DNA of 64,000 nucleotides from Micromonospora craniellae. Lineage in GTDB: Bacteria; Actinomycetota; Actinomycetes; Mycobacteriales; Micromonosporaceae. Location of the stretch: positions 5,704,001 to 5,768,000 of the forward strand of contig NZ_CP061725.1 in assembly GCF_014764405.1 (NCBI RefSeq), given 5' to 3'. This document shows, piece after piece, positions 44,408 through 53,850 of this stretch. The notes beneath the pieces were generated by a model. The model did not search any database, was not told the origin of the DNA, and saw only the letters and a list, made by a program, of their open reading frames with translations. A program made the position numbers and the translations under genes. The first letter of the stretch is position 1. Each line of letters begins with the position of its first letter.

Positions 44408-45181
44408 TCAGGCCGGGTGGGCGGGCTGGTCGAGGATGGCGCTGAAGCGTTCCTCGGCCAGGTCGAGCTGGTCGAGGATGTGCCGCCGCACCGCAGCGGA
44501 GAGCGGGGTGTCCGCGCGGGTGACGAGATCCCGATAGACCGGCACCATCGGACGATACTTGCGGGCTGACGACTCGACCTTCGGCCCGACCGAGTGGATC
44601 ACCCCGACGCCGTTGTCGGTGAAGTCGGAGATCTTGATGACCCGCGCCCACGGCTCCCGCTCCAGGCTGGCGGCGACGTGCTCGTGGTACTGCGCGTTGC
44701 GGTCCCGCCCCGGATCCCACGGCGGATTCGTCACCGCCGCCACCAGCCGCGCCACCCGGGGCCCGAACCGCTCCGCGAGCACCCCCAGCGCCGCCCCGGT
44801 CTGGTCGAACGCTCTCGGTTTCCCTGGCGCTGCTAGTTCGGACCCACTCGGTTCTTTGGCCCCCGACCCGGCAAGCTCGACCGGATGGTCCTCCACCGCG
44901 TCGTGCAGCAGCCCCGCGACGATCACGTCCACGTCGCGCACCTCGTAGTAGTGCACCATCCGGATGGCCACCCGGAGCAGGTGGTTGACGTACGGCTCCC
45001 GGGACCGCCGGTCGTCCCGGTGCAGCCGCGAGACCAGCGCCAACGCCTCACCGAGCCGCCGCCGCCCGTCGTCGTCGAAGACCTGGATCTCCAGCCGGAA
45101 CCGCTCCCGCAGACCGGCCTCGCCGTGCATCTCGGTGATCGCGTGCATCGGCATGGTGACCAAGTACGGTGGCAATTCCAT
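44408..45181 (-). CDS. HD-domain phosphohydrolase-like protein (RelA/SpoT N-terminal type)
   Basis: 257 aa from ATG 45181 with AAGGGA upstream; ATG 45202 is possible. The HD motif is read from HLLRVAIRMVHYYEVRDVDVIVAGLLHDAVED (His, His-Asp) and the later Asp in IKISDFTDN, as in (p)ppGpp hydrolase-like HD domains. No synthetase domain is present. It may hydrolyse a nucleotide or alarmone; the substrate is unproven. It is divergent from the pglW-like gene, 115 nt apart. Confidence 0.82.
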   Translation of the reverse strand: MELPPYLVTMPMHAITEMHGEAGLRERFRLEIQVFDDDGRRRLGEALALVSRLHRDDRRSREPYVNHLLRVAIRMVHYYEVRDVDVIVAGLLHDAVEDHPVELAGSGAKEPSGSELAAPGKPRAFDQTGAALGVLAERFGPRVARLVAAVTNPPWDPGRDRNAQYHEHVAASLEREPWARVIKISDFTDNGVGVIHSVGPKVESSARKYRPMVPVYRDLVTRADTPLSAAVRRHILDQLDLAEERFSAILDQPAHPA

Positions 45182-45296
45182 CCGTCCCTTATAGCCGATC
45201 ATCCCCGCCCGCAGGGGGACCGCCAGTCCGTCCCGAACCCTCCGGCGCGCCGCCTGGTCTCCTCGTCTGTGACACCGTGCCGCATAGGATCTGCCC

Positions 45297-48200
45297 ATGC
45301 AGGAAGGCCGGTGGACGACGATCACCCCCTCGCAGTTCGCGCACGAGCGGGAGGCCCTCGCCTACGTACAGGCGCTGCTTCCGGACACCGAGCCCTACCG
45401 CGCCTGGTCGAACTTCACCTTCACCGCGCAGACCGGACACCCGTACGAGGTGGATCTGCTCGTCGCCGCGCCGGGCGGGCTCTACCTGATCGAGATCAAG
45501 AGCTGGAACGGTCGTCTCACCTCCAGCGGGTCCAACTGGCTACTGCACGGTCCCAGTGGCACCCGCACCTTCGACAACCCGCTCCACCTGGCGGACGCCA
45601 AGGCCAAGAAGCTGAAATCGCTGCTCCAGGTCGCGGCGGGACAGCGCAAGGGGCCACGGATCAAGATCCCGTTCGTGCAGGCGGCGGTGTTCCTCTCCAA
45701 GCCCGGTCTGCACATCGGGCTCTCCGACCATCACCTGCACGGCATCTACGGGCCTGACCCGGCGCCCGGCCGCGAGCCCGGCCCGCTGCCGACCATCGGC
45801 TCGCTCCTGCAGCGTCCGCCGCAGGACGAGAAGTACCGGGTCACCAAGGAGGTGTCCGGGGCACTACCCGATCTGCTCGGCGCGGTCGGTATCGCCCGCA
45901 GCCGCAAGCACTACCAGATCGGCTCCTGGGAGCTGGAGACCAAACCATTCGACCTGGGGCCCACCTGGCAGGACCACCACGCCCGCCACCGTGACCTGGA
46001 GCGGGAACGCCGCCGTATCCGCATCTATCTGGTCGAACGCAACGCCGGGCAGGCCGAGCGGGCGAGCATCGAGCGGGCCGCCAAACGTGAGATGACGGGT
46101 GCTGCACGGCATCAACCACCCGGGCATCGTCCGGGTCGACTCGATGGAGTCGCACGAGGCCGGACCCGCCCTGATCTTCCGCCACGACCCGAGGTCGATG
46201 CGGCTGGACCACTACATCACCCAGTACGGCGAGAAGCTCGACCCGCTGACCCGCCTGGCGATGATCCGACAGCTCGCCGAGGCGGTGGCATACGCCCACG
46301 GCCGTCGCCTGCACCACCGTGCCCTCTCCGCCCGCAGTGTCCTGGTCGCGCCGGGGCGCAGGCGTCGGGGCGGAAGCGACGAGGAAGCCTGGCTGGTCCC
46401 TCAGGTGCAGATCAGCGACTGGCAGGCGGCCACCCGAGCCACCGAGTCGGTCGGGGGCAGCAGCGCCGACCCGGTCGCGCCCTCGTCGCACGCGTCCTCG
46501 CACATCGAGTTGTCGGCCGAGGCGTACCTGGCTCCGGAGTCGGACCCGGTCGCGATGGACGTGTTCGGGCTCGGTGTCCTGGCGTATCTGATCCTCACCG
46601 GGCAGCCGCCCGCGGCGAAGCGGCAGGAGTTGTTGTCGCGGATCGCCCGCGACAACGGTCTGCGCGCCTCGTCGGTGGCTGACGGGATCACCGAGTTCGC
46701 CGACGAGCTGATCCAGGCCGCCACCGCTCCCATCCCGGCCCAACGCCTCACCACCGTCACCGACTTCGTCGAGATGCTCCAGGTGGTCGAGGAGGAACTG
46801 ACCGCCCCGCCGCTGGCCTCCGTGCATCCGGCGGCGGCCGAACCGGAGGACGTCGACCCGCTGGAGGCGCGCGGCGGCGAGCGGGTCGACGAATGGACGG
46901 TCAGGAAGCGGTTGGGCACCGGGTCGACCTGCCGGGCCTTCCTCGCCCACAACGAGCGCACCGGCAGGGACGAGGTGCTCAAGGTCGGTCTCTCCGACGA
47001 GAAGGGGGCTCGGCTCGCCCACGAGGCCCGGGTCCTGCGCCCGTTGACCGACTCCCGGGTGATCCGGCTGGCCCGGCCGGAGCCGCTGCAGATCGCCGGC
47101 CGTACGGTGATCGTCCTCGAACACGCCGGTGAGCTGACGCTGGCCCGCAAGCTCCGCGACGACGGCCGGCTCACCGTCGACGAGCTGGAGACCTACAGCG
47201 ACTACCTGTTCGGTGCCCTCGACTACCTGGAGGGCGAGGGCGTCTACCACCGGGACATCAAGCCGGACAACATCGCCATCCGGGTACGCCCCAACCGCAC
47301 CCGCCAGTTGGTGCTCTTCGACTTCTCCCTGGCCGGTGTCTCCGTCAAGGAGTTGGCCGCCGGCACCCCGCGCTACCTTGACCCGTTCCTCGGCACGGCG
47401 AGCCGGCAGGTCTACGACAAGCACGCCGAGTGGTACGCCCTCGCGGTGACCCTGCACGAGATGGCCTCTGGCGAGCTGCCGGTCTGGGGCGACGGCGGCA
47501 CCGAGCCGCAGCTCACCGAGGGTCCACCGGTGTTGGCTGCCGAGGCGTTCGACCCGGCGATCCGCGACGGACTGGTGGACTTCTTCCACGAGGCGCTGCA
47601 CCGTGACCGGCGTCGCCGGTTCGCCACCCTCAAGGACCTGCGCGACGCCTGGCAGCAGGTGTTCCGCCGTTCCGACGCGAGCACCCCGGTCGGCACCGAG
47701 CACCCGGAGATCGAGACCGAGGAGCCGGACGAGAGGGCCGCCGAGAAGGCCCGCGAGGAGGCTGCCGGCAAGGCCACCCGCGCCACCGCCCTGGAGGCTG
47801 CCGGGCTCACCCCCCGGGCGGTCTCCGCCGCCCACCGGGTCGATGCCACCACCGTCGGCGAGCTGCTGGCCGTCGGCAACAACACCTTCGCCACGCTGCC
47901 CGGCCTCGGCGCGAAGACACGCAAGGAGTTGCAGCGCCGGGTCAAGGAGTGGCGTACCCGGCTGGGGGAGCGCGAGACCGTGCCGACCTCGGGCGCCGCC
48001 CGCAAGGCGGCCACCGTCGAGGTCGCCGGCGAGACCAGCGGGCCGAGCGGCGACACCGACCTGGTACGCGTGGGCCTCGACGCGATCGCCACCCTGCTCG
48101 TACCGGGCAACAACGGCCGCAACGCCGCCGAGGTGGAGGCCACCCGGCTGCTGCTGAACCTGCCGGACGCCACCGGCACGCTGCCCGCGTTGCAGCTCTG

Positions 48201-49716
48201 GCCGCAGCAGCCACAGGTCGCCACCGCCGTCGGGGTCAGCGCCGGACGGATCGCGCAGATCCTCGGCAAGCAGCGCAGGCGGTGGCACGACCTGCCGGTG
48301 GTGGGCAGCCTGCGTACCCAGGTCATCGAGTTGTTGCGCGACGGTGGACGGGTGATGGGGGTGGCCGAGCTGGCGGCGGCCCTGCTCGTCAGCCGTGGAT
48401 CGGTGCGTACCGGCGACGAGTTGCGGCTCGCGGTGGCGGTCGCCGCCGTGCGGGCGGCGGTCGAGGTCGACGCACTGGAGGACGAGCCGCGTCTGCTGCT
48501 GCGACGACACGCCCGGGCCGACATCGACGGCAAACCGCACCCGCATGGTGACCGGCTGCTCGTGGCGCTCGAAGCGGGCGAGGACGACGCCCCGGACACC
48601 CCGGCCGCGCCGGCCCTGCTCGACTACGCCGACGCGCTCGGCAAGGCGGCCGACAAGCTCGCCGCCAGCGAGGTGCTGCCCAGCGCGGCGACGGTGCTGC
48701 GTACCCTCGCGGCGGTGACCGCGCCCGGCGGCGCGGCCGACGCGATCGACGACCGGCGACGGGTGCTGCTCGCCGCCGTGGCCTCCGAGCGGGCCGCCGC
48801 GACCGCCCGGCTGGAGCTGTACCCGCGCAACCTCGACCCGGTCCGCGCGCTGCGGCTCGCCCAGGCCGGCGTGGTGCCACCGGCGGCCAGCCCCGAGGGA
48901 CAGCGGGGTCTGACCCCGGAGCAGGTCGTCCAGCGGGTTACCGCCCGGTTCCCCGAACTGGAGGCATCGCTGCCGCCGCATCCGAAGTTGGACCGGCTGC
49001 TCGCCGAGGCCGGCTTCGAGCTGCGCTGGAATCGCGACCGCTACGTCCCGCCACCACCGCGCGCCGGCTCGTCGTCGATGTCGATCGTCCAACGTCGCCC
49101 CTCGGCCACGAACGCACCGAGCCACTGGGCCGCCGAATCTCCGGAGCTGGCGGCGGCGATGCGGGCCGAGGAGCGACTGACCGGCGCCAGGTCCGCCGGA
49201 GGATTCCGCGCGCTGACGGTACGCCTCAACCGGTACGCGCTGGCCCGCCAGGAACTGGCCCGACGCTTCGACGCCCGGCCGGTCAACGTGGCGGCGGTGT
49301 TCCTGCGTGAGCTGCGCGGCCTGGTCGACGCCCGGCCGAAGCCCACCTGGGAGACGGTGCTGGGCGCGGACGTCGCCGAGGCGGGTTCCCGGAGCGCCAT
49401 CAAGCTCGGCGAGTACGTCGAGCAGGCGTGGCACCTGGCGGTGCCGTTGCTGCACGCCGAGTTGCGCGCCGACGCCGGACCGGTGCTGCTGCACGACGCG
49501 GCGATGCTGGCGCGCTACCGGGCGATGGAGCGGCTCCACGACCTGGCGGACGCGGCACGCGGCGGGGCAGGGGAGTTGTGGCTGCTCTGCCCGATGGAGG
49601 ACCCGGGCACGCTGCCCAAGCTGGACGGCGCGGTGGTCCCGGTGGGCGACAACGAATGGATCGCCCTTCCCGACGCCTGGGCCGTCAACGCCCACCGCAG
49701 CACAGCCCCGGCCTGA
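45297..49716 (+). pseudogene. pglW: PglW-like NERD-domain serine/threonine kinase, single frameshift
   Basis: Reading across a one-base insertion (GGG at 46097-46099, where GG restores frame) gives about 1472 aa, the length of BREX/Pgl kinase PglW. N-terminus: PFRAWSNF-like PYRAWSNFTF and NERD nuclease-like domain EVDLLVAAPGGLYLIEIKSWNG (residues about 10-125). Then a degenerate kinase-like region (LHHRALSARSVLV), an active-type kinase (GTGSTCRAFLA, HRDIKPDNIAI, DFSLAG instead of DFG, GTPRYLDPFLG), a helix-hairpin-helix near 47800-47960 and a long C-terminal region. The 46099-49716 part alone is a 1205-codon open frame beginning GTG without a good ribosome site. No pglX, pglY or pglZ gene is present. 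The shift may be real, programmed or a sequencing error. Confidence 0.85.
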
Positions 49717-49765
49717 CAGCTCCCCTGCCCGATCGTGGCTGCGCCCCGACCCTGGCGGTTCCTAC

Positions 49766-49823
49766 GATCGTGGCGGTGTAGCTGCTCGACACGCCGACGC
49801 GTGAACAGCCACACCGCCACGAT
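49766..49823. repeat. Dispersed hairpin repeat, copy B
   Basis: A 58-nt hairpin element, nearly identical to the reverse complement of copy A (41978-42033). It begins 50 nt after the pglW-like stop codon and may act as its terminator. The remainder of 49717-49873 shows no gene. Confidence 0.8.
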
Positions 49824-49873
49824 GACGCCCGCGAGATGCACGCGCCATAGCAGATCATGGTGGGCGGTGGGGG

Positions 49874-50908
49874 TTGTCCACAGCGGCTTCCTCGTCCACA
49901 GGTGTGGCGCTTCGTCGTTGCGGGACCGTGGCGTTGGGCGGCACGGTCGGTGGCGTGGATGCGGTGTTGGCGGAACTCGTGGAGCGAGGCCGAGGGCTGG
50001 TGACCCGATCCGTCGTCGAGCAGGTCGTGCCAGCGTGGATTCTGCAACGGGCGTGCGCCAACGGCGACCTGGTGCGGGTGCTCCCCGAGGTGTTCGCGGC
50101 AGCGCACCTGCTCAATGCCCGAATCGAACGCGCCGCCACCTCGCCGCTCACCCGGATCGGCCCCACCCTCGGCCGCCGCGCGGTCGCCGCCTGGGTGGGC
50201 GGGCGCGGCGCACTCAGCCACCTCACCGCCCTCGACGTGTGGGGGCTGCGCCGACAACTGCCCGGAGACCTGCTGCACGTGAGCACGCCGGTTGCCTGCG
50301 GCCTGCGAAGCTGGCCCGGAGTGCGGGTTCACCGACGCCGTCACCTCAGCATCGCCCCACCGGCGTCGTGGATACGTCAGGGCCTGCCGGTGACCACCAT
50401 CGAGCGTGCCCTGCTCGACTCCTGGCCGATGCTGCCCCGGAGCGAGCAACGGACGCCGATGATCAGCGCGGTCAACAACCGGCTGACCACGCCTGAGCGG
50501 CTGCAAGCTGCGCTCGACGGCACGACGCGGGTGCCCGGCCGAGCAGTGCTCAGCACCCTGCTGACCCGGCTTGCCCAGGGCTGCCGCAGCCCGTTGGAGA
50601 TCTGGGGACACGAGCGGGTGTTCACCGGCCCGGGCATGCCGACGTTCCAGCGGCAGGTGCGAATCCAGCTCGGCCGCCGCAACGTCTACCTCGACCTCTA
50701 CGCCGAACCGGAACGCGTCAACATCGAACTCGACGGTGCCACCACCCACGGCGATCCACGACAGCGCGAGATCGATCTGCGCCGCGACGCCCAATTGGCA
50801 GCGCTCGGCATCCTGGTAGTCCGTTTCGCGCATCGTCGGCTCGTGTTCGAGCCGGAGGCGGTACGCCGGGAAACCCTCGCCATCCTGGCCAGCCGACGGC
50901 CACGATGA
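49874..50908 (+). CDS. AbiEi-like/DUF559 protein with endonuclease-like C-terminus
   Basis: 344 aa if begun at TTG 49874; a later GTG (about 49928) is as likely. The N-terminal half (LVTRSVVEQVVPAWILQRACANGDLVRVLPEVF) resembles the winged-helix of AbiEi-type proteins. The C-terminal half (VYLDLYAEPERVNIELDGATTHGDPRQREIDLRRDAQLAALGILVVRF) is DUF559, a Vsr/PD-(D/E)xK-like endonuclease fold with Asp and Glu of the active-site pattern. Such proteins are common, poorly studied actinobacterial genes. Directly after the pglW-like gene, it adds to a defence-like setting. Confidence 0.78.
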   Translation: MSTAASSSTGVALRRCGTVALGGTVGGVDAVLAELVERGRGLVTRSVVEQVVPAWILQRACANGDLVRVLPEVFAAAHLLNARIERAATSPLTRIGPTLGRRAVAAWVGGRGALSHLTALDVWGLRRQLPGDLLHVSTPVACGLRSWPGVRVHRRRHLSIAPPASWIRQGLPVTTIERALLDSWPMLPRSEQRTPMISAVNNRLTTPERLQAALDGTTRVPGRAVLSTLLTRLAQGCRSPLEIWGHERVFTGPGMPTFQRQVRIQLGRRNVYLDLYAEPERVNIELDGATTHGDPRQREIDLRRDAQLAALGILVVRFAHRRLVFEPEAVRRETLAILASRRPR

Positions 50909-50958
50909 TCCCCGGAGCCCTCTGGCTCTGTCCGTGCGATGTCGCTACCGTCTCGGCC

Positions 50959-51747
50959 ATGGCGACCTCCGCGCAGCAGCGCGTCGCGGCCTTCTGGGAT
51001 GCCCATGTCGAGGCGTGGCTCGGCGGTGACGACCACCTGCCGCAGCAGATCGAGGAATGGTTCGACTCCTACGTGGGTGCCGGACCTGGCGAGGTGACCC
51101 GAGCGGGTTTCCCGGAGCCGTACCACGGTGACCTGCTCGGTCTGGAGCACACGCCGCGGATGGTGGTGCTCGGTCTGAACCCTGGTGAGTTCCGGCCCCG
51201 CTTCCAGGGACGGGACGGCATCTTCGCCGAGGAGATCAGGCAGCTCGGCGCGTACAGCACGTGGGCCACCACCTGCCCCTACAACCGGCCGCCGTGGACA
51301 CTGCCCGAGGAGATGGGGCGTAACAAGTACTACTGCGCCCGCCTGGAGTTCACCCGGCGCTGGCTCCAGGACCCGGCGGCTGACCACCGTGACCTCTTGA
51401 TCTTCGAGTGCTACCCGTGGCACTCGAAAGCCATCACCGCCCCGCTGAAACCGCCTCCGCGTATCATCGAGGAGTTCGTGTGGCAGCCGATCGCGGAGCT
51501 GCCGGTGCAGGATGTCTTCGCGTTCGGTCGGCCGTGGGACGGCGTCGCTCAGGCGCTCGGGCTGCCGGAGTTGGGCAGGCTGGGTGCCGGCGGCGTCGAC
51601 TACGGATCAGTGGTGCCGAGCCGGGCGGTACGCCTGTATGCACTGCCGTCCGGCCAACGGCTCGTGGTCGAATGGCACGCGGCTGCGGCCGGGCCGCCGA
51701 GTGCGAAGGAGACCATCGTGCTCCGCGAGGCGCTCAGTCGAGGCTGA
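50959..51747 (+). CDS. Hypothetical protein with uracil-glycosylase-like GLNPG motif
   Basis: 262 aa from ATG 50959. I do not recognise the family. MVVLGLNPGEFRPRFQG (about residues 62-78) has the strand-plus-NPG loop shape seen in Mug/UDG-superfamily glycosylases, and ELPVQDVFAFGRPW could be the later strand, but the second UDG catalytic motif is not clear. Soluble, no signal. It lies 50 nt after the DUF559 gene in the same direction. Confidence 0.65.
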   Translation: MATSAQQRVAAFWDAHVEAWLGGDDHLPQQIEEWFDSYVGAGPGEVTRAGFPEPYHGDLLGLEHTPRMVVLGLNPGEFRPRFQGRDGIFAEEIRQLGAYSTWATTCPYNRPPWTLPEEMGRNKYYCARLEFTRRWLQDPAADHRDLLIFECYPWHSKAITAPLKPPPRIIEEFVWQPIAELPVQDVFAFGRPWDGVAQALGLPELGRLGAGGVDYGSVVPSRAVRLYALPSGQRLVVEWHAAAAGPPSAKETIVLREALSRG

Positions 51748-51895
51748 CCGGTGCGGTTGGTGGAGGCCCCTGCCTGATCGGTTGTTCCGTAGCGTGGCTG
51801 CGTTCGGTCACCATGTCCATCCGGATCGTCGTGGCCGGACCATTGTGGTCGGACCGGTGGGACAGGGGAGGGCGCGGGTGCGAATCGCGGGAGCG

Positions 51896-52549
51896 GTGTC
51901 GTTGGACTCCGTGATGGAGGAGTTGCGGGCCAAGCGGAGGGTGTTCCACTCGGAGGCTGACTTCCAGCACGCCTTCGCCTGGGCGGTCCACCGGATCGAC
52001 GCTGCCGTATCGGTCCGGTAGGAGGTGCGGCAGGAGAAGGCCGAATACCTGGACCTCCTGTGCTTTGGCCCGAACGGACGCACCGCGATCGAGTTCAAGT
52101 ACTTCACGGCCGGCTGGGTCGGCACCGACCCGGGGACGGACGAAGAGTTCCGGTTGCGTGGCCATGCCGCCACCGACCTGGCGCGGCGCAACTTCGTCTT
52201 CGACCTCGCGAGGCTGGAACGGTTCTGTCGCTCCGGCGATACGGCCACGAACGGCCTCGCGATCCTCCTGACGAACGACCGCACCCTGTGGAATGCGCCG
52301 CCGCCCACCCGGACCACCAGGGACCAGGAGTTCCGTCTCCACGACGGCAGGCGGCTCACCGGCACTCTCCGGTGGGGACACGACGGCAGCCACCATCTGC
52401 CGAACCAACGCGACCTGACCGGCGACTACATCCTCAGGTGGCGGGACTACACCGATCTATCCGGCAGCAATGGCCGGTTTCGATGGCTCGGCGTACCCGT
52501 CAACGACCTCGACGCACCGGCGGTGCTCGCAGCGGACATCACGGGCTGA
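51896..52549 (+). pseudogene. Nuclease-like hypothetical gene interrupted by an in-frame TAG
   Basis: GTG 51896 or ATG 51914 begins LDSVMEELRAKRRVFHSEADFQHAFAWAVHRI; TAG at 52019-52021 then stops it, and the same frame goes on EVRQEKAEYLDLLCFGPNGRTAIEFKYFTAGW to 52549. The FHSEADFQHAFAW start and the D...EFKY core match an actinobacterial family with a PD-(D/E)xK-like pattern. TAG replaces what is probably a Leu codon (CGG-TAG-GAG-GTG). If real, only a 40-residue peptide is made unless GTG 52025 is used. Confidence 0.7.
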
Positions 52550-52612
52550 GCCCGACAACCGTCGCCTTCACCCATCCGTCGGCGATGCGCCTCACCGACC
52601 ACTGGGGGCGAC

Positions 52613-52933
52613 TCACCTCGGCGCCGTACCTGGACGGGACGGTCGTGCCGACACTCCGCGCGGCCCACCAGCTTCACCGCGCCGGCTGACCTGGCGAGGG
52701 GGAGCGGGCACCGAGGCGGGACGGAGGCCGGCGAGTTGGACGTAGATCTCGCGTTTGGCGGTGGCGTTGCCGTGCCGGTCGATGACGTACCCGGTCAGCC
52801 AGATCCAGCCGTCGTACGCCTGCCGGTCGCTGGTCGACACGACGCGCAGGGTCAGCGCCCGGTCTCCGGCGAACTGCACCGAGGCGCGACCGTCGATCCG
52901 GAGCAGGTCGCCGGGGACCGGGCGGGCGGTCAC
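52613..52933 (-). CDS. Hypothetical protein, second gene of a DivIVA-like pair
   Basis: 106 aa from GTG 52933, overlapping the preceding stop by GTGA. A small beta-rich domain (DLLRIDGRASVQFAGDRALTLRVVSTSDRQAYDGWIWLTGYVID) is followed by a Pro/Arg-rich tail. Small proteins like this next to DivIVA-like genes occur in actinobacterial integrative elements, but I cannot assign a function. Confidence 0.65.
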   Translation of the reverse strand: MTARPVPGDLLRIDGRASVQFAGDRALTLRVVSTSDRQAYDGWIWLTGYVIDRHGNATAKREIYVQLAGLRPASVPAPPRQVSRRGEAGGPRGVSARPSRPGTAPR

Positions 52934-53208
52934 CAGCGGCCCTGGTTCGGTGGCCGGCAGTGCCGGGCGTGCATCGACTGCCAGTCGCGCAGGGCCCGCT
53001 TGAGCCGCTCGTTCTCCTGGGCGAGCTTGTGGACCTGGCGGTGCAGGTCGGCCAGCTCGTCGGCGACCGTAGCCTGGAACTCGCGTACCTGATCGGGGTC
53101 GACCCCACGGCGACGCGGGGCGAACGTGCGGTTGCGTACCTCGTGTGGGGTCAGTCGGGTCGGGCGACCGGTCCCGTAGGGCTGGCCACCTCGATACACC
53201 TGGGCCAC
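52930..53208 (-). CDS. Small DivIVA-domain protein
   Basis: 92 aa from GTG 53208 with AGGAAAGGA upstream. LTPHEVRNRTFAPRRRGVDPDQVREF is the DivIVA N-terminal membrane/curvature-binding motif; the following FQATVADELADLHRQVHKLAQENERLKRALRDW is a coiled coil. It is far shorter than Wag31/DivIVA, and this version is usual in mobile or accessory regions. It is translationally coupled to the next gene. Confidence 0.8.
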   Translation of the reverse strand: MAQVYRGGQPYGTGRPTRLTPHEVRNRTFAPRRRGVDPDQVREFQATVADELADLHRQVHKLAQENERLKRALRDWQSMHARHCRPPNQGRW

Positions 53209-53520
53209 GACGGTCCTTTCCTCAAAGGCAGGCGGGAGCGCGGAGGGTCGGTGCGGTGGTGGAAGGGCGGACCGTGCGTGGCCGGCGTCCGCACGGCCCG
53301 CCCGCTCGGCCGCCGCAGCCCAGTTCGGCGGTACGACGACAGAGCAGCTCACAGGGTCGGGACGGGCACGCGCACCCGCCCCGACCAGGGGGATGAGCCG
53401 AACTCGTTGCCACGCGAGGAACGACTCCTAACCAACATAACTAGATATGTCAGATGAGTCAACGTCGCTTGTTAGGCGCGTCGCGGTGTGATCGAATTGG
53501 ATTGCCACGCGAGGAGTGTT
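53209..53520. promoter_or_regulatory. Divergent control region between DivIVA-like and GntR genes
   Basis: 312 nt without a gene. Contains an AT-rich core at 53431-53460, an inverted repeat CCTAACCAA (53427-53435) with TTGTTAGG (53469-53476), and a 14-bp direct repeat TTGCCACGCGAGGA at 53407-53420 and 53502-53515, the second copy supplying the GntR ribosome site. It probably holds both promoters and the small GntR regulator's operator. Confidence 0.5.
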
Positions 53521-53760
53521 ATGCGAGACGTGCCGGACTATTGGCGCATCGCCGACGATGTGATCGCCGACGTCAAGTCCAAGAAGTTGAGGCCGGGGGA
53601 CAGGCTGCCCTCGATCGCCGACACGCGCGCTACCTACGACGTCAGTCACGGGACCGTGCAGATGGCCTACGCCCGACTCGAAGCCCTGCGGGTGATCCGG
53701 CGGCAGCAGGGGAAAGGTGTCTTCGTGACCGACCCGAAGACCTGGATGCGGGAACCCTGA
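53521..53760 (+). CDS. Small GntR-family winged-helix regulator
   Basis: 79 aa from ATG 53521 with GAGGAG upstream. It is almost only the GntR DNA-binding domain: WRIADDVIADVKSKKLRPGDRLPSIADTRATYDVSHGTVQMAYARLEALRVI. No effector domain. Such mini-GntR proteins are frequent regulators of actinomycete integrative and conjugative elements. The next gene starts 90 nt later. Confidence 0.85.
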   Translation: MRDVPDYWRIADDVIADVKSKKLRPGDRLPSIADTRATYDVSHGTVQMAYARLEALRVIRRQQGKGVFVTDPKTWMREP

Positions 53761-53850
53761 GGGCAACACGGGGTAGCGGAGCTTCCACGGATCGTGTAAA
53801 CCGGTGGGCGCAGTGCGATGCTGGGCCGGTCATGGGAGAGGAGGCGCAAG

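Noticed and set aside
45841..49695. Very long minus-strand open frame (1284 codons) opposite the PglW-like gene
   Set aside because: It mirrors the codon bias of the plus-strand gene, is repetitive in Gly/Arg/Val/Gln, and has no recognisable domain; high GC leaves antisense frames open.
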